A stretch of 64,000 nucleotides of DNA from Microglena sp. YARC (taxonomy: Eukaryota; Chlorophyta; Chlorophyceae; Chlamydomonadales; Chlamydomonadaceae), in contig CM039463.1 of the NCBI GenBank assembly GCA_022414725.1, forward strand, positions 40,421,825 to 40,485,824. Reading direction: 5' to 3'. The position numbers and the translations under genes were made by a program. Positions 21,680-32,364 of this stretch are shown one piece after another; positions within the stretch are counted from its first letter, which is position 1; the number at the start of each line of letters is the position of its first letter. The notes under the pieces are model-generated. The model saw nothing but the letters and a program-made list of their open reading frames with translations, had not been told where the DNA came from and made no database searches.

Positions 21680-22240
21680 CTAGTCCCCGGGTATCGACCC
21701 GGGGTGTGCTTCCATAAAGCGTCTGCACTGTAAAATACTCTGAAAGCTAGTGATGGTGTGGGAGTGGACTGTGTCCGCCAGTTTGAGGGCACATGATCTC
21801 TGAAGTCCAAGAGTGGTCATAGAAGTCAAAAAAGAGGTTGGAATAGTACCAGTTGTTCCAACGGTGATAACTTCATAGTGAACAAGGTATCCAGCTGATC
21901 TGAGGCCATTTACTAATTCAACATGCTGGGCGTGTTTAGTGATAAACTTGGTAGCATGGTTGGTATCAGAGCAGTATCCAAGCTCTAGAACCCAGAGTTC
22001 TTTATCAGACATACAGGTAGGGGAGTCTATGTCAGGTAGGACGGCAAGATCAGGTCTCATTCTCTTCCAGTCCGCTACAGTAATAGTGGAGGGGCGTAAC
22101 CAGTCAGGGAGACGTTTGCCCAGGACCCCCCTGGGGGGGTCCTCTTCCTTGCCAGCGTCCATGATCATTCTGCGGGATCCCAGGGCTCCGGTGCAAATGG
22201 CCTTGTGGATGAGTCGCATTGCGGCGTCATGTCTCTTGAT
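21680..22240 (-). pseudogene. LINE C-terminal restriction-like endonuclease (RLE) domain
   Basis: The frame follows a zinc knuckle and begins IKRHDAAMRLIH, like the RH(N/D) motif between the knuckle and the RLE core in R2-group elements. It then has RPDLAVLPD, 14 residues further LWVLELGY, and a downstream Lys/His-rich helix (KFITKHAQHVELVNGL), matching the PD-(D/E)xK-type layout with D and E in place and a downstream helix typical of RLEs. It is in the same frame as the RNase H part, separated by one TAA at 22241-22243. The predicted role is target nicking, but the stop would uncouple it from the RT protein. The RLE call is from motif order only. Confidence 0.62.
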
Positions 22241-23445
22241 TTAGAGCCCCTTGAAAGTCCGGTGTGTGCAGCCCGCCAGGATGTGGCCCGCTCCGTCCTC
22301 ACAGGTGTGGCAAATGGGGCATAGGGAGTTCGTGGGTGGGTGAGTGCTGGTAATATAAGGGAGTTTCCAGCGGAATGTAAGTTTACGGTTCCACAGTCTA
22401 CCCCAGCGGGCTTTAAGGATGTGGAATTTAGTTTTATGTTGGATAAGGGTTGAGGTCCAAAATTTGTTACTTGCTTGAGGAAGTTGGTGGGGAGTGTTAT
22501 CAGCCCAGGTGGTTGCATAAATCCCTTTAAGAGGGTGTTGGCCAAGGTGGCAGCTAGTGGGCAGGTTAGAGGTGATACCTTGTGTAAGGTTAGGTGCTAA
22601 GATTCGTGGGGGAATATCTCCCATGGGTGTGCGAGGAGGTTGAACTGTGGGCCAGTAGACATTGTGGTGGGGGATTTCCCCAGTGTTGTCAGTTAAATTG
22701 GTTGAGGCAGGGTGCTCAGCTGCCTTGCTTGCCAGAGTGTCTGCTCTGTCATTTCCAAGGATACCTGTGTGGGAACGGACTTTACAAAGAGTGGTGTGTG
22801 AGCCATGCAGGGTGCGTTGAATGAGGTGTTTTTGAATTGATTGCAGTAATTCAGTATGAATAGAACGGGTTGTTGTGGTAGGGTCATGAATCATTTTTTT
22901 AATAAGTTGAAGAGAGCAGAGGCTGTCTGTATGGAGGGTAAGAGATTTGTCATAGTCAATGTCGAGAAGGGCTTGGTGGATGGCTACCAGTTCTGCCCTG
23001 TTGTTAGTTTTGGTGGCCCCTATTCCCCCAGGGTTGATGGTGTAGCTTTGTCCTGCAGCCGGGACATATACTGCAGCACCTATTTTGCTAGGGTGCCCTG
23101 GTTTACCTTTTATTAGGCTACCATCTGTGTAGACCTGGAGGCCTGAGGAGGGGGTAGCTAGGTGAAGACAAGGGTGGGTAGTGGTAAGAAGAGAGGGCGG
23201 AGGGTGTTGGTGGAGTGGAGTTTGCCAGGGATTTTTGGCAAGAGATTTAAGTTTCCGGGGGTAGGTAATGACAATGTCAGAGAAGGTAAGAGTGGGAGGT
23301 GGTGTGATAGTAGAGGGCTCCCAGGATGGGGAGAGGCTTTGCATGTAGTATGTCCATTGGTCAATAAAATCTGGGAGTTTAGGAAAGTAGGTATCTTGGC
23401 TGTGGGGGTTGCATATAAGGATGAGGTTTAGTTTTTGGGTGGAGG
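22241..23445 (-). pseudogene. LINE RNase H domain and zinc knuckle
   Basis: The RNase H active-site residues are all present: D in VYTDGS, E in NRAELVAIHQAL, D in LHTDSLCSL and D in GNDRADTLAS, with the VRSHTG histidine. About 130 residues later comes CPICHTCEDGAGHILAGC, a Cys/His knuckle that in R2/Dualen-type LINEs precedes the RLE. The upper 190 nt of the open frame (23449-23635) belong to the CACTA insertion and are not native. RNase H removes the RNA strand during target-primed reverse transcription. Confidence 0.83.
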
Positions 23446-23821
23446 GTGCACTATGAATGAAACAGCATTTTACGAAGTTGCTAATTCTCGGACAGGTTTC
23501 GTAAAGTGAAAATCTACGAACCCCCCTCGTAAAAGTCACGAGGACCCTTAGTAAAGTTTTGTCTATCATCTTAAGCATTTTACGAAGCCCAAATAGCAAA
23601 TTACGAGTGGGGGTTCGTAGATCGAGAATCCCCATAGCCTGTTACGAAGCCTATGATCAATTTACGAACTGGATTCATCCCCAAAGCATTTTACGAAGCC
23701 TATGTAGCAAATTACGAACTGGATTCATCCCAAATTGGTACGAATTCTCCCGAAATCACGGAGAATTCGGAACTTAGCTTAGTAAACCATAGTACCCTGT
23801 ACCCAAAACCCATTAATTCCA

Positions 23822-24366
23822 AGTCAAGACTCACTGACTCACTGACTCACTAACTGATTGACTCACTGACTTACTAAATCAATGACTCACTGACTCACTT
23901 GCTCACTAGCTCACTAGCTCCCTAAATGATTGACTCTCTGTCTCACTGGCTCACTGACTGATTGACTCACTGACTCATTGACTCACTGACTCTCTAACTC
24001 ACTGACTCACTGACCCACTAACTCTCTGACTCAATGACTCACTGACTCACTGGCTCACTGAATCACTGACTCACTGACTGATTGACTCACTGACTCTCTA
24101 ACTCACTAACTCACTGACTGATTGACTAACTGACTCTCTAACTCACTGACTCTCTAACTCACTGACTCACTGACTGATTGACTCACCGACTCACTGACTC
24201 ACTGGCTCACTGACTCACTAAATGACATATCGACTCACTGACTCACTGACTCACTGATTAGTTAGTCATGACTCACTGACTCACTGACTCACTAACTCAC
24301 AGACTCACAGACTCATAGGCTCACTGAATCACTGACTGATTGAGTCACTCACTCACTGACTGATTA
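23822..24366. repeat. (gactcact)n 8-bp array inside the CACTA element
   Basis: About 65 copies of an 8-bp unit gactcact with gactgatt, gactctct and gctcactg variants. No coding frame. Confidence 0.92.
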
Positions 24367-24675
24367 AGGGCGCCTGGTGGCGCGTCCCGAATGAAATGAA
24401 TTGAATCCTCAATTCAGTTTATTTTAATTAATTTTATTTTAATTGTATTGAATGTTGTTTTATTTTAATTCGATTGTATTCATTTCATTTTAATTTAATT
24501 CACGTGATTTGGATGCATGCAATTGCTTTATTTTTGTCATTTCGAATAGGATTAAATTAAATTAAATTTGATGTAATTGAATTTCATTGAATCGATGGAT
24601 GTTGCAGCTTTGTTGGCTAAAAAGTGACGAAAATGAGAGTTTTTGAAGGGTTGTTGGATTTTTAGCAGTGCTGAA
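24367..24675. other. AT-rich segment inside the CACTA element
   Basis: Contains ttttaatt and aattaaattaaatt runs, with no recognisable feature. The AT content contrasts with the GT-rich surroundings. Confidence 0.5.
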
Positions 24676-24679
24676 CGTC

Positions 24680-25168
24680 TTGTAGGTTGAACCATCTGTC
24701 TTGTACACTGCACCATTTGTCGTGTATGTTGAACCATTTGTCTTGTACGTTGCACCATATGTCTCGTATGCTGCACCAATGTGTCTTGTATGCTGCACCA
24801 TGTGTCTTGTATGCTGCACCATTTGGCTTGTATGCAGCATGATTTGCCTTGCTGCACCATGTGTCTTGTATGCTGCGTCATGTGTCGTATATGATGCACC
24901 ATCTATCTTGTATGCTACACCATGTGTCTTGTACGCTGCACCATTTGTATTGTACGTTGCACCGTATGTCTTGTATGCTGCACCATCTGTCTTGTATGCT
25001 GCACCATGTGTCATGTATGCTGCACCATCTGTCTTGTACGCTGCACCATGTGTCTTGTACGCTGCACCATTTGTCTTGTACATTGCACCATATGTCTTGT
25101 ATGCTGCACAATCTGTTTTGTATGTTGCACCATGTGTCTTATATGCTGCACCATCTATCTGTCTCATC
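24680..25168. repeat. 21-bp minisatellite inside the CACTA element, about 23 copies
   Basis: The unit is tgcaccatgtgtcttgtatg plus c. Because 21 is divisible by 3 it is open on both strands (heptapeptide repeats such as AAYKTHG on the minus). Variants alternate tgtgtc, tttgtc, tatgtc and tctgtc. There are few indels. Confidence 0.92.
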
Positions 25169-25459
25169 ATCGTAATTGCTACCACGTGAACGCTTTCTTG
25201 CTTGCTGATTCGTTGATTATTCAAGTGGCTTGTGCTTGGTCAAGCAACTAATAACCTTCTAACTCCACCTCCTTCCTTTCATGCTGCTGCAGCTCCGGCA
25301 GGCAGTGACTTCCACATATTGCAGCATGGTGGACAAGGAGCAAGTCATCAGCATGCTGGGATGAGTAGAGGGACAAGATCAAGATAGAAGCCTGATGATG
25401 ACACTGCACCTGATGCTATCACTCATCATATAATAGTAGCTATAGCTAGACTAGCCAGT

Positions 25460-26197
25460 GGGGGTGGCCGGGGGGGGGGGGGGGGGGGGGGACATATACT
25501 ATATATATACTAGTCAGAGCTCATCAGGGTACCCTGGTACTTATTATTTTAGTAGTCAGAGCAGAGGGTACTCATACTTCTGATGAGTACCATTTTCTAG
25601 GCCCAATTCATTGGTACAATTTCTCCCACAAATGAGGAGAATTTGTAAATGGCCAAATTATAATAGCTATTGTTCAATATTACTTTTTTGAATTCGAATT
25701 TTTCAGTCTTAAAAATGTCTGTGAATAAAACATTGCAATCCATCTATACATCTCGTATGATCCAAAGTCTCCAGTGCAAGCACTGCCTGGAAAAAAAACC
25801 GGGACCCAATCCCTGAAACACCCGGAACCTAACCTAGCCCGGAGCCCAGGTCCCGAATTTACATAATAAGAAAAGTGTCGGTCCAGTATTAAATACTACA
25901 ATCCGGGACCAAATTCCCGGTATTCAAGGAGGGTTATTCCACGAAGGGTGCCCGGTATTTTACGAACCAGCACCATTTAGTTTACGAACTATCAAATCCT
26001 AGTTCGTAATAAAAGGGTGCCAGAATTTTACGAACCAGCTCAATTCAGTTTACGAACCATCAAATCCTAGTTCGTAAACCTAAAATTACGAGGGGGTGTC
26101 CGCTTTTTACGAAGTAGAGCCCATCATTTTACGAGGGGGGTTCGTAGAATTTTCCAAGCCAAATTATAGTTCGTAAAATGCTGTTTTATTCATAGTG
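25460..26197. repeat. Poly-G tract and right subterminal region of the CACTA element
   Basis: A G run of about 20 near 25470-25490, then a unique AT-rich part, a short pair of ccgggaccc motifs (25800-25925) and finally the TTTACGAA/TTCGTAAA-rich subterminal region (25935-26180). Confidence 0.6.
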
Positions 26198-26200
26198 GTG

Positions 26201-27480
26201 GAGTGTGAGATTTGCTGCCAAGCCAAATTTCAGAGATAGTATAAAATTCAGACTGTGGTCTAGAGTCAATATAGTGAATCCAGGAGTGGTGGAGGAGAGT
26301 TTTGTAAGGGGCAGCAAGGTCATCAGGGAGGAGCATCAGGGTGCAGGTAGGGCTGAGAGTATTTTCAGCATGGTCAGCACTGGCTAGGGCCCACCTTAGA
26401 GCTTGGTGTGCTTGTGTCGTGGAGTTAGGAATGTCCACCAGTGAGCCCCCAGTCCAGATGGTAAGAAAGGGGTCTTGGTTGGAGCCAAAGAGCTGATCAG
26501 CAGGGCTGGTAGAAGAGAAGCTGGTGAGGCTTTGGTCGTAGCTAAGGGGGTTAGAAGTACGATGGTGAGTAATGCCCAGAGCAGCTGCTGCTTGGTAGAG
26601 GAAAGGAGAAAGAGTGTTGGTGGCAGCAGGGGCAGCTCTGTATCTGGTGAAGAGGGCAGCTAGGTCAGTATGGTATGTTCCTCCTTGGGTCAGTTGGTTC
26701 CATTTGGTAGGGTGGTGATTTTTAAAGTGGCCATAGTTTTGTTTAAGAGAGGTGAGTCTGTCGTTGGGAATGTGCCCAAGACAGTGACCAGTGGGGTTAT
26801 AAAGATATGAAGCGTTGGTGTGTGTGTGTGTGGATTGGTCATCCAGAGTAGTGAGGAGGCCTGTTTGTATAATGTAGGCTGAGGGTGGTTGAATGTCCCA
26901 GTCTGGGTGCCTGTCGTGTGTGTCAATTTTCAAAAGTTTGTGAACAAGGTTATGGTTGTCAGCATTAAATCCTGGAGAGGTGGCCCATTGGCCTTGTTGT
27001 TGAAGGTTAGTGAGGTGGATGTCCTTCCTGGGGTTGAGGTGTGTGGTTATTGGGGGAGTAGTTTTATAAGTGTGGGTTAATTGGTCATATGCTGGTTGTC
27101 CCACTAGTTCAACAAGATGAGCCGCATGGTGAGATTGGGGTTTCCAATGTATGGTGGAGGTAGTGGAGGTAAGAGGTGTGCTGTGGTGGATGCTGTATCC
27201 CATGTGTGTGTAGGAGTTGATATGTTCGTTGTGCATAATGGTTGGGGCCCATTGTACGTGGACAACGGTGGTGGTGGCAAGTTTGTCGTCGTTGTAGGAG
27301 CGCTTGCCCCGCCAGCTCGTAATGTGCAGGGCTCTGTACTGGGATCCGTAGGTAAGGTGAAGCAGGCGCGCCGGTGGTGCAGGTGCGCTGCTGTCGGGAA
27401 ATGTCATGGCCTCGCGGATCCTGTCAGGGTGTGAGGTGGGAGTTATTTTATATGCGCGGTAAAATTTGGAAGTGGAGGAG
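26201..27480 (-). pseudogene. LINE linker between RT and RNase H
   Basis: A 400-codon open frame with no assigned domain. It is the native continuation on the 5' side of the CACTA site; its last codons (GSKSHTPP) join in frame to the RNase H part when the insertion is ignored. It is Ser/Thr/His-rich, with TYGSQYRALHITSWRG as the most conserved-looking stretch. A frameshift near 27450 separates it from the upstream part. No protease motif was recognised. Confidence 0.7.
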
Positions 27481-28480
27481 TGTCGAATCCAGGATCTGCA
27501 CTAGTGGCGTGCTGACCAGGTGGCATCGCTGCTGGGGCAGCCCCATGCTTGGTGCGCGTGACTGCCTGCGATCTGCGTGGGCCACGCCCACCATTGGTTT
27601 CCTTCTAGGTCCCCAGTGGGATCAGCCTCGTAGTCTGCATCAGTAACGGTGGCGTGAGGTTGGTAGCGCTGGGTGAGTGGAGTGGAGGGTTCGATAGGAG
27701 CAGGAGATTTAACGTTGTCGGTTGTGTTCTGCGCAATTGCGTAACCAGGCGCAAGTTGTCGGTGTGAGAGGGGAAGTGGGTCAGAGTGTATTGGAGGGGC
27801 GACGGTTTGGAGGGAGGAGAGGTGAGCGGTGAGGCGGTTCAGGGATCGTTTGTGGTGTTCAGGGTAATTCAAAGCGCGCGCTTTTGCGCTTTTGAGCGCT
27901 GACTTTTGACCCCCTCTGCGCTTTAAGCGCAGGTTTTTGCAACCCCTTGTGGGCGCTGCAGGCAATTTTTGCGCTTTTTGCACCACAAAGCGCAGATTTT
28001 TTGTTTTCAAGTGCGCTAAAGCGCTGGCCAATTTGGCCATTTGAAGTACCCTGGTGGTGTTTAGTGATTTTGTGTAAGGTGATAAGGGAGAGATCTGTAG
28101 TGCTGATAAGGTGAGTTCCCATGGGGATGACCAGGTCATGGTATGAGTTGATGTCCAGGTCATGAAATGGAGTCATGAGTGAGACAGGGATTGCCTGTGG
28201 AGGGAGAGGGAGAGAGTGTATGTTAAGTTTGTCGAGAAGTTCTGTGTCATTCCAAGAAATTATAATGTCAGATTTGTTAATAATTTCCAGCTGGCGGGCT
28301 AGAGACATGTATTTAAGTTGCTTGCGGGAGAGAGAGAGAGGATCTAGAGTGGTCATGGTGGAGGTTGATTTGTTAAGAAGAGCCCTGGTGAGGATTCCCA
28401 GGTGACCTTGGTCGTTCATGGACTGGGTGAGGGCTGTTGCAGTAATCTGGGCATATTCAGTAAGTAGAGAGGGCACCCTA
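27481..28480 (-). pseudogene. LINE post-RT (thumb) segment, split by a hAT MITE
   Basis: From 28476 the frame reads VPSLLTEYAQITATAL and on to QSMND, a segment typical after the RT palm in LINEs. It is broken at 28054 by a 194-bp MITE and resumes in the same frame at 27851 when the MITE and one TSD copy are ignored. A one-base deletion in the GGG run at about 28480 separates it from the RT frame. Confidence 0.72.
27860..28053. mobile_element. hAT-type MITE, 194 bp
   Basis: The ends are CAGGGTAATTCAAA and, inverted, CAGGGTACTTCAAA (14-bp TIR, one mismatch). The flanking 8-bp direct repeat is gtggtgtt (27852-27859 and 28054-28061). An 8-bp TSD with CAGGG-type termini is diagnostic for hAT elements. 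The interior is rich in GCGCTTT/AAAGCGC inverted motifs and has no coding capacity. Confidence 0.9.
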
Positions 28481-29880
28481 GTCCTGCCTCTGTTTTGGGG
28501 AGGTGGAGTGCTCTTGTCGGAAAAGATCTAGGAAGGGAGCAGCAGAGTTTAACTGTTTTCAATACTGCTCTGTCAATGACATGAGTGTCGGTTAGTGAGA
28601 AGGGAGCTACTATCATGGGGTATTTAATAGCTGCTCTGACACATTGTGAAATTATTCGTAAGCATTGGGTGGGGGCTGCCCTGTTTTTAGCTTTGGTGAG
28701 GATACTCAAGCCTTTGTTGTGAATGGTTTCAATAGTAGAGTGGAGTTGAGTTTTCCAATTTAGGGTAAGTGAGATGTGAACCCCCAAGTATTTGTAGGCT
28801 TGGTCTGGCGGCTGGTAGGTAGCATAGGAATTTCCTAAGGGATTTTTTTCTAGCCTTTGTTTGAGAGTGTTGTTGTGAGGAGGTTGTGAGGGGTGTGATT
28901 TGTGGAGTATGCCACTGACCACACATTTAGTGGCGTTAAGAGGAATGCCCGACCAGATGCTAAACGTTTGGACTTTACCACATTGGATACGAAGGTCCTC
29001 TGAGCTGCCGGTTAGGACGGCAGTGTCGTCAGCATACCCCAAGCTGCTAGTGTGATTTTCATCTGCTGTTTTGGGGGGTAGGGATGCTGCTCTGTATCCT
29101 CGTCCCCCAGAACGGAGCCATCTGTGTAGGGGCTCTAGAAAGATAATGAAGAGTAAGGGGGAGAGAGTGTCTCCCTGGATGGTGCCCCTGGTGATGGGGA
29201 TGGGGGAGCCAGATGTATTGTTAAGGAGTATATGTGTAGTAGAGTTTGTGTAAATTCCTTTAATAGTGTCTATAGTGTCGTGGGTGTAACCCAGGCTGTG
29301 CATGATGCAGAGAAGTTTTTGGTGGTCAATCATGTTGAAAGCAGAGCGAAAGTCAAAGTAGGCAGCATAGAGGTCCTGGTGGAAGAGGGCAGCATCCTCA
29401 ATGTTGTGGAGTAGGGTCAAGAGTTGTCTATAGGTACTTTTGTCTTTTCTGAAACCTTCTTGGCAGGCACTAAGAATGTGGTTGGTTTCAGAGTAGGTAG
29501 TAATAGTGTTAGTAACAAGGGAGGTCCAGAGTTTGGCTACAGCATTGTTAAGGCCTATTGGCCTGTAGTTTTGAGGCAAGCAAGGGTCTGATTTTTTGTA
29601 GAGCATGACTGTGTGTGAGGTTTTCCAGCAGTCTGGTGTTTCTCCCAGGATCCATACTAGCTGCATGAGTTTGTGTATGATGAGGTGCATTTCCTGTGGG
29701 ATGCACATAAGTAGTTCATTAGGTATGCCGTCTGGGCCTGTGGCTTTGTTGGTGGAGAGTTTCCTGATACAGTCATCATAGGTGGTTGAGGAGGAGAGAT
29801 AGGTGTAGGGGGAGGCAGTGTTTTGTATGGAGTTGGCTGGGGTTTCAAGGTGGTATTTATCTGTGTGTTTTTCCCATGGA
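28481..29880 (-). pseudogene. LINE reverse transcriptase domain
   Basis: RT motifs in order: NKATGPDGIPNELL, YRPIGLNNAVAKLW, FDFRSAFNMID (catalytic Asp), GTIQGDTLSPLLF, GYADDTAVL (YADD, catalytic Asp pair), then the thumb (YKYLGVHISLTLNW). All catalytic residues are intact. The open frame from 29708 to 28416 covers most of the domain; the true frame starts higher, where a homopolymer frameshift in the C run near 29880 separates it from the endonuclease frame. Confidence 0.9.
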
Positions 29881-31357
29881 GGGGGGGTGGCGTGTCGTGT
29901 ATAGTACTATAGTCATCTGAGATGGGTGGAGTGGGAGGTGACATAAGTTTACCCATGTGTTTAGTCATAACTTCCAGGAGACCCTGGGTGCTGGTGCTAA
30001 GTGTGTTTGAGGATGCGTCCAGTAGAGCAGTGGGTTTGTGTGTGTAATTTTCAGGAAAGAAAATGTACCTGTGAGTTTGTCGTGCATGTGTGCTGAGGCG
30101 GCGTCGGAATTTCTTGATGGAGGCGGTTGCTCTCTCCTCTTTGAGTGCAGCCTGCATGTGACGTAGTTCTGTAATACTTTGTTTAATATCAGCAGTTAGA
30201 GAGAGGCAGTAGTCAGGGAGGAGTAAGTTTTGTAGGTGCTGTTGTATTTTAATTTTAGTGGTAGGTGAGTATGTGCCTGCCGTGTGAGGTGTGCTTCTAA
30301 GTTCCATGTATTGTTGTTGGTCAAGGTGATTGGAGGCTGTTCGAAGTGCTTTAGTGTGTTTAATATGGTAGTTAAGACGTCTGTAGGTTTTAGCAGTTTG
30401 TCTGGGCAAAAAGGTGCCTGGTGTGCTAGGCTTGGTGGGGCAGGTGTCAGTCATGATGGAGAGAGCTTGGTGAAGAGTGATCATGAGATGATCTGCCATG
30501 CTGTTAAGGTCTTCTGGCATGGTGGCTGTGAGTTCTTGTCTAATAGATTGAATGTGTGCAGATGTTTTATCTTCTCCCAGTAAAGTTTGTGCTATAGACC
30601 AGGCTTTATCTATGTTAGTGTGGCTGTGCTGAAATTGATGGAGAAATTGATTCGAGATAGCCTCTTTAGCTTTGGCCATGTCTTGTTGCTTGAGAGGAAG
30701 CTGCAGTTGGGGTGTTGGATTGTGAGGTGGTGTGTCAAGGTTGGGAGGGGGAAAGAGAGAGGAGGTAATTTGTTGTTCCAGGGTCAAGTGGTCAAGTGTG
30801 TCTCCCATTTGGTGTGCGGTTTCTGTCACCGTGGTTGCAGTTGGGGGGTTGATGAGAATGATGTCATCTATCCTGCTGCTGTAGGAAGTGTTGTCTGAAT
30901 AAGTATGGGGACGTGGTGATGGTTGAATGTGAATTGGATATTTATTAAGATGCTGATAGTGAGGCTGGTCCTCCAGGTGCTTGACTGTGTTGCTTCTATC
31001 AGTAAGGTAGTAAGCTGCATTCCAGTCTCCCCCTGCAATATAATGGTGAGAGGGGTTCTGGGATATAGTGGTGTAGTGGATGTGTTCATAAATTCGGGCT
31101 CTTTTGGCAGGGTCATTGCAGGGCATGTAGACGCCTAAAATGTGGGTGATGTTGTTAATAGTTTGATGAGTGAGATGACCAGCTATGTCAGTTGGGACTT
31201 CACGTTTAATTGGGTGTGTAGTCAGAGTCTTTTTTATAAGTGTGATAACTCCAGCTGAGCGGGTAACAATGTTGTCTGCATTGATATGCCATGCTATATT
31301 GATTCTTGGCCCCCCCAACATTAAATTGTACGGATAAGTAAGCAACTGCTTGTGCAT
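29881..31357 (-). pseudogene. LINE APE-type endonuclease domain, 5' truncated
   Basis: Shows AGGDWNAA (GDxN), SSRIDDIIL (RIDD) and DTLDHLTL (catalytic Asp-His), the three C-terminal APE motifs. The N-terminal motif with the QE pair is missing, and TGA TAG stops precede the ATG at 31357, so about 40 residues are lost. A Thr/His/Gln-rich spacer of about 250 residues follows and leads to the RT. Confidence 0.87.
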
Positions 31358-31472
31358 CTATCACCAAGGAGGCTGCCACTGCTGCTAAACGAACATTACA
31401 CCACCCCCGGGGCCGACCTCCAGGGGACCCGCCAGGGCACCCTACTATTTTGCCATGCTTTTCTGAAACCCA

Positions 31473-31511
<39 letters not shown>

Positions 31512-32364
31512 TTTGCCAAAACTTCATATTGTCAATACTTCAGGCGCGTACAGTATTGCACGTTCGCTACCAGGCAACAAAACATTCACACATTGGTGAC
31601 GATTGATGTCCCCCCCCCCCCTCCCCCTTCCCCCCAGTTTTAAGTTTGGGCACATTAGTGATTTTTTTTCTTGTCGTCCTCGAGGCCTTGCTAATAATTT
31701 GGTTTATCGAGGTACGTTTGGTCCCTATCTGACTACCCCTGGAATTTTACGTACACACATAAGTAATGATTAAAGACAACCCAGTTTTGAGGGTGGGCAC
31801 ATTAGGGGCCAAAGGGCCTTAACCCCCAAGCCCCACCAAACAATGTAACATTAATAATCCTGATTGACCTTTTTCCAAACATGCCCAATGTTCACTAGAC
31901 CAACACCAATGGATAGGGCTTCACAATTTCATAAACATGCACCTACTTAGACTCCATGATAGATAGTGGTGGCTGATCCCCGTTCGAAACGGGATGGTTC
32001 TATCGTAGAGCGATCCCGAATCAGACGGAAGTAGGTGCGGGGTCCTTTCTTACTGGTTCGAACCCCATCGTGGTCGCCTGGGCCCACCCGGAGGGTCGCC
32101 GACCGGCATTGTAATTGGACTCTGGGTGTGATGTGTATCGCATACTTACGAGCCGGTTCCCTTAGTACCACGTCCTAAGAAGTGCCATTGTGACATCTTG
32201 GAAGTTGAGATTTATTTAGTGATGGCTGAGATAATGGCTGTAAACTGGGTTCCGGGGGCAGGGTGTGTGTCTGCCGAGGGTTATCTTCAGACTTTTATAT
32301 GATGGGGTCTTGCACCCCCCCCCCCCCCCCCCCCCCCAACACACACACTTTTGTACTGTTTTTA
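31358..32364. other. Unassigned sequence with poly-G and poly-C tracts
   Basis: Flank of the LINE. It has a G run at about 31478-31506, a C run near 31609-31635, a second C run near 32316-32338, and the hairpin cccgttcgaaacggg near 31980. No gene is supported; the open frames of 65-84 codons lack motifs. Confidence 0.45.

Larger units (their letters stand above)
23449..26197. mobile_element. Non-autonomous CACTA (En/Spm-type) transposon
   Basis: The 2749-bp insertion has terminal inverted repeats of 28 bp starting CACTATGAAT and ending TTTTACGAA, identical except for one G/A difference at position 11. It is flanked by the 3-bp direct repeat gtg (23446-23448 and 26198-26200), the hallmark of CACTA elements. 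Both ends carry many subterminal TTTACGAA-type motifs in both orientations (about 23469-23720 and 25935-26180), like TNPA-binding arrays of En/Spm. Removing it with one TSD restores an open LINE frame across the site. The inside is filled with minisatellites; no transposase was found. Confidence 0.9.
21460..31357 (-). mobile_element. Dualen-like LINE (APE-RT-RNase H-RLE), interrupted
   Basis: A non-LTR retrotransposon on the minus strand. From 5' to 3' it shows an APE-type endonuclease, reverse transcriptase with a YADD box, a long linker, RNase H, a CCHC-like zinc knuckle, and a restriction-like endonuclease. Known Dualen elements of Chlamydomonas encode both endonuclease types together with RNase H. 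It is 5' truncated (the first part of the endonuclease is missing and in-frame stops precede 31357), has about three single-base frameshifts and one in-frame stop, and carries a CACTA element and a hAT MITE. Without the insertions it is about 7 kb. The exact 3' end is uncertain (about 21460). Confidence 0.8.

Noticed and set aside
22241..22243. Alternative genetic code with TAA as sense
   Set aside because: Other frames here stop normally at TAA/TAG/TGA, and the flanking element is otherwise frameshifted; a mutation is simpler.
23449..23635. N-terminal 60 residues of the RNase H frame as LINE protein
   Set aside because: This part is CACTA end sequence read through by chance.
27859..28050. 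Lys/Ala-rich C terminus of the LINE thumb frame
   Set aside because: Translation of the hAT MITE; the native frame resumes beyond it.
31960..32070. tRNA gene or tRNA-derived SINE (ggttcgaacccc B-box-like, cccgttcgaaacggg hairpin)
   Set aside because: No A-box at the right distance and no cloverleaf with a paired acceptor stem on either strand.
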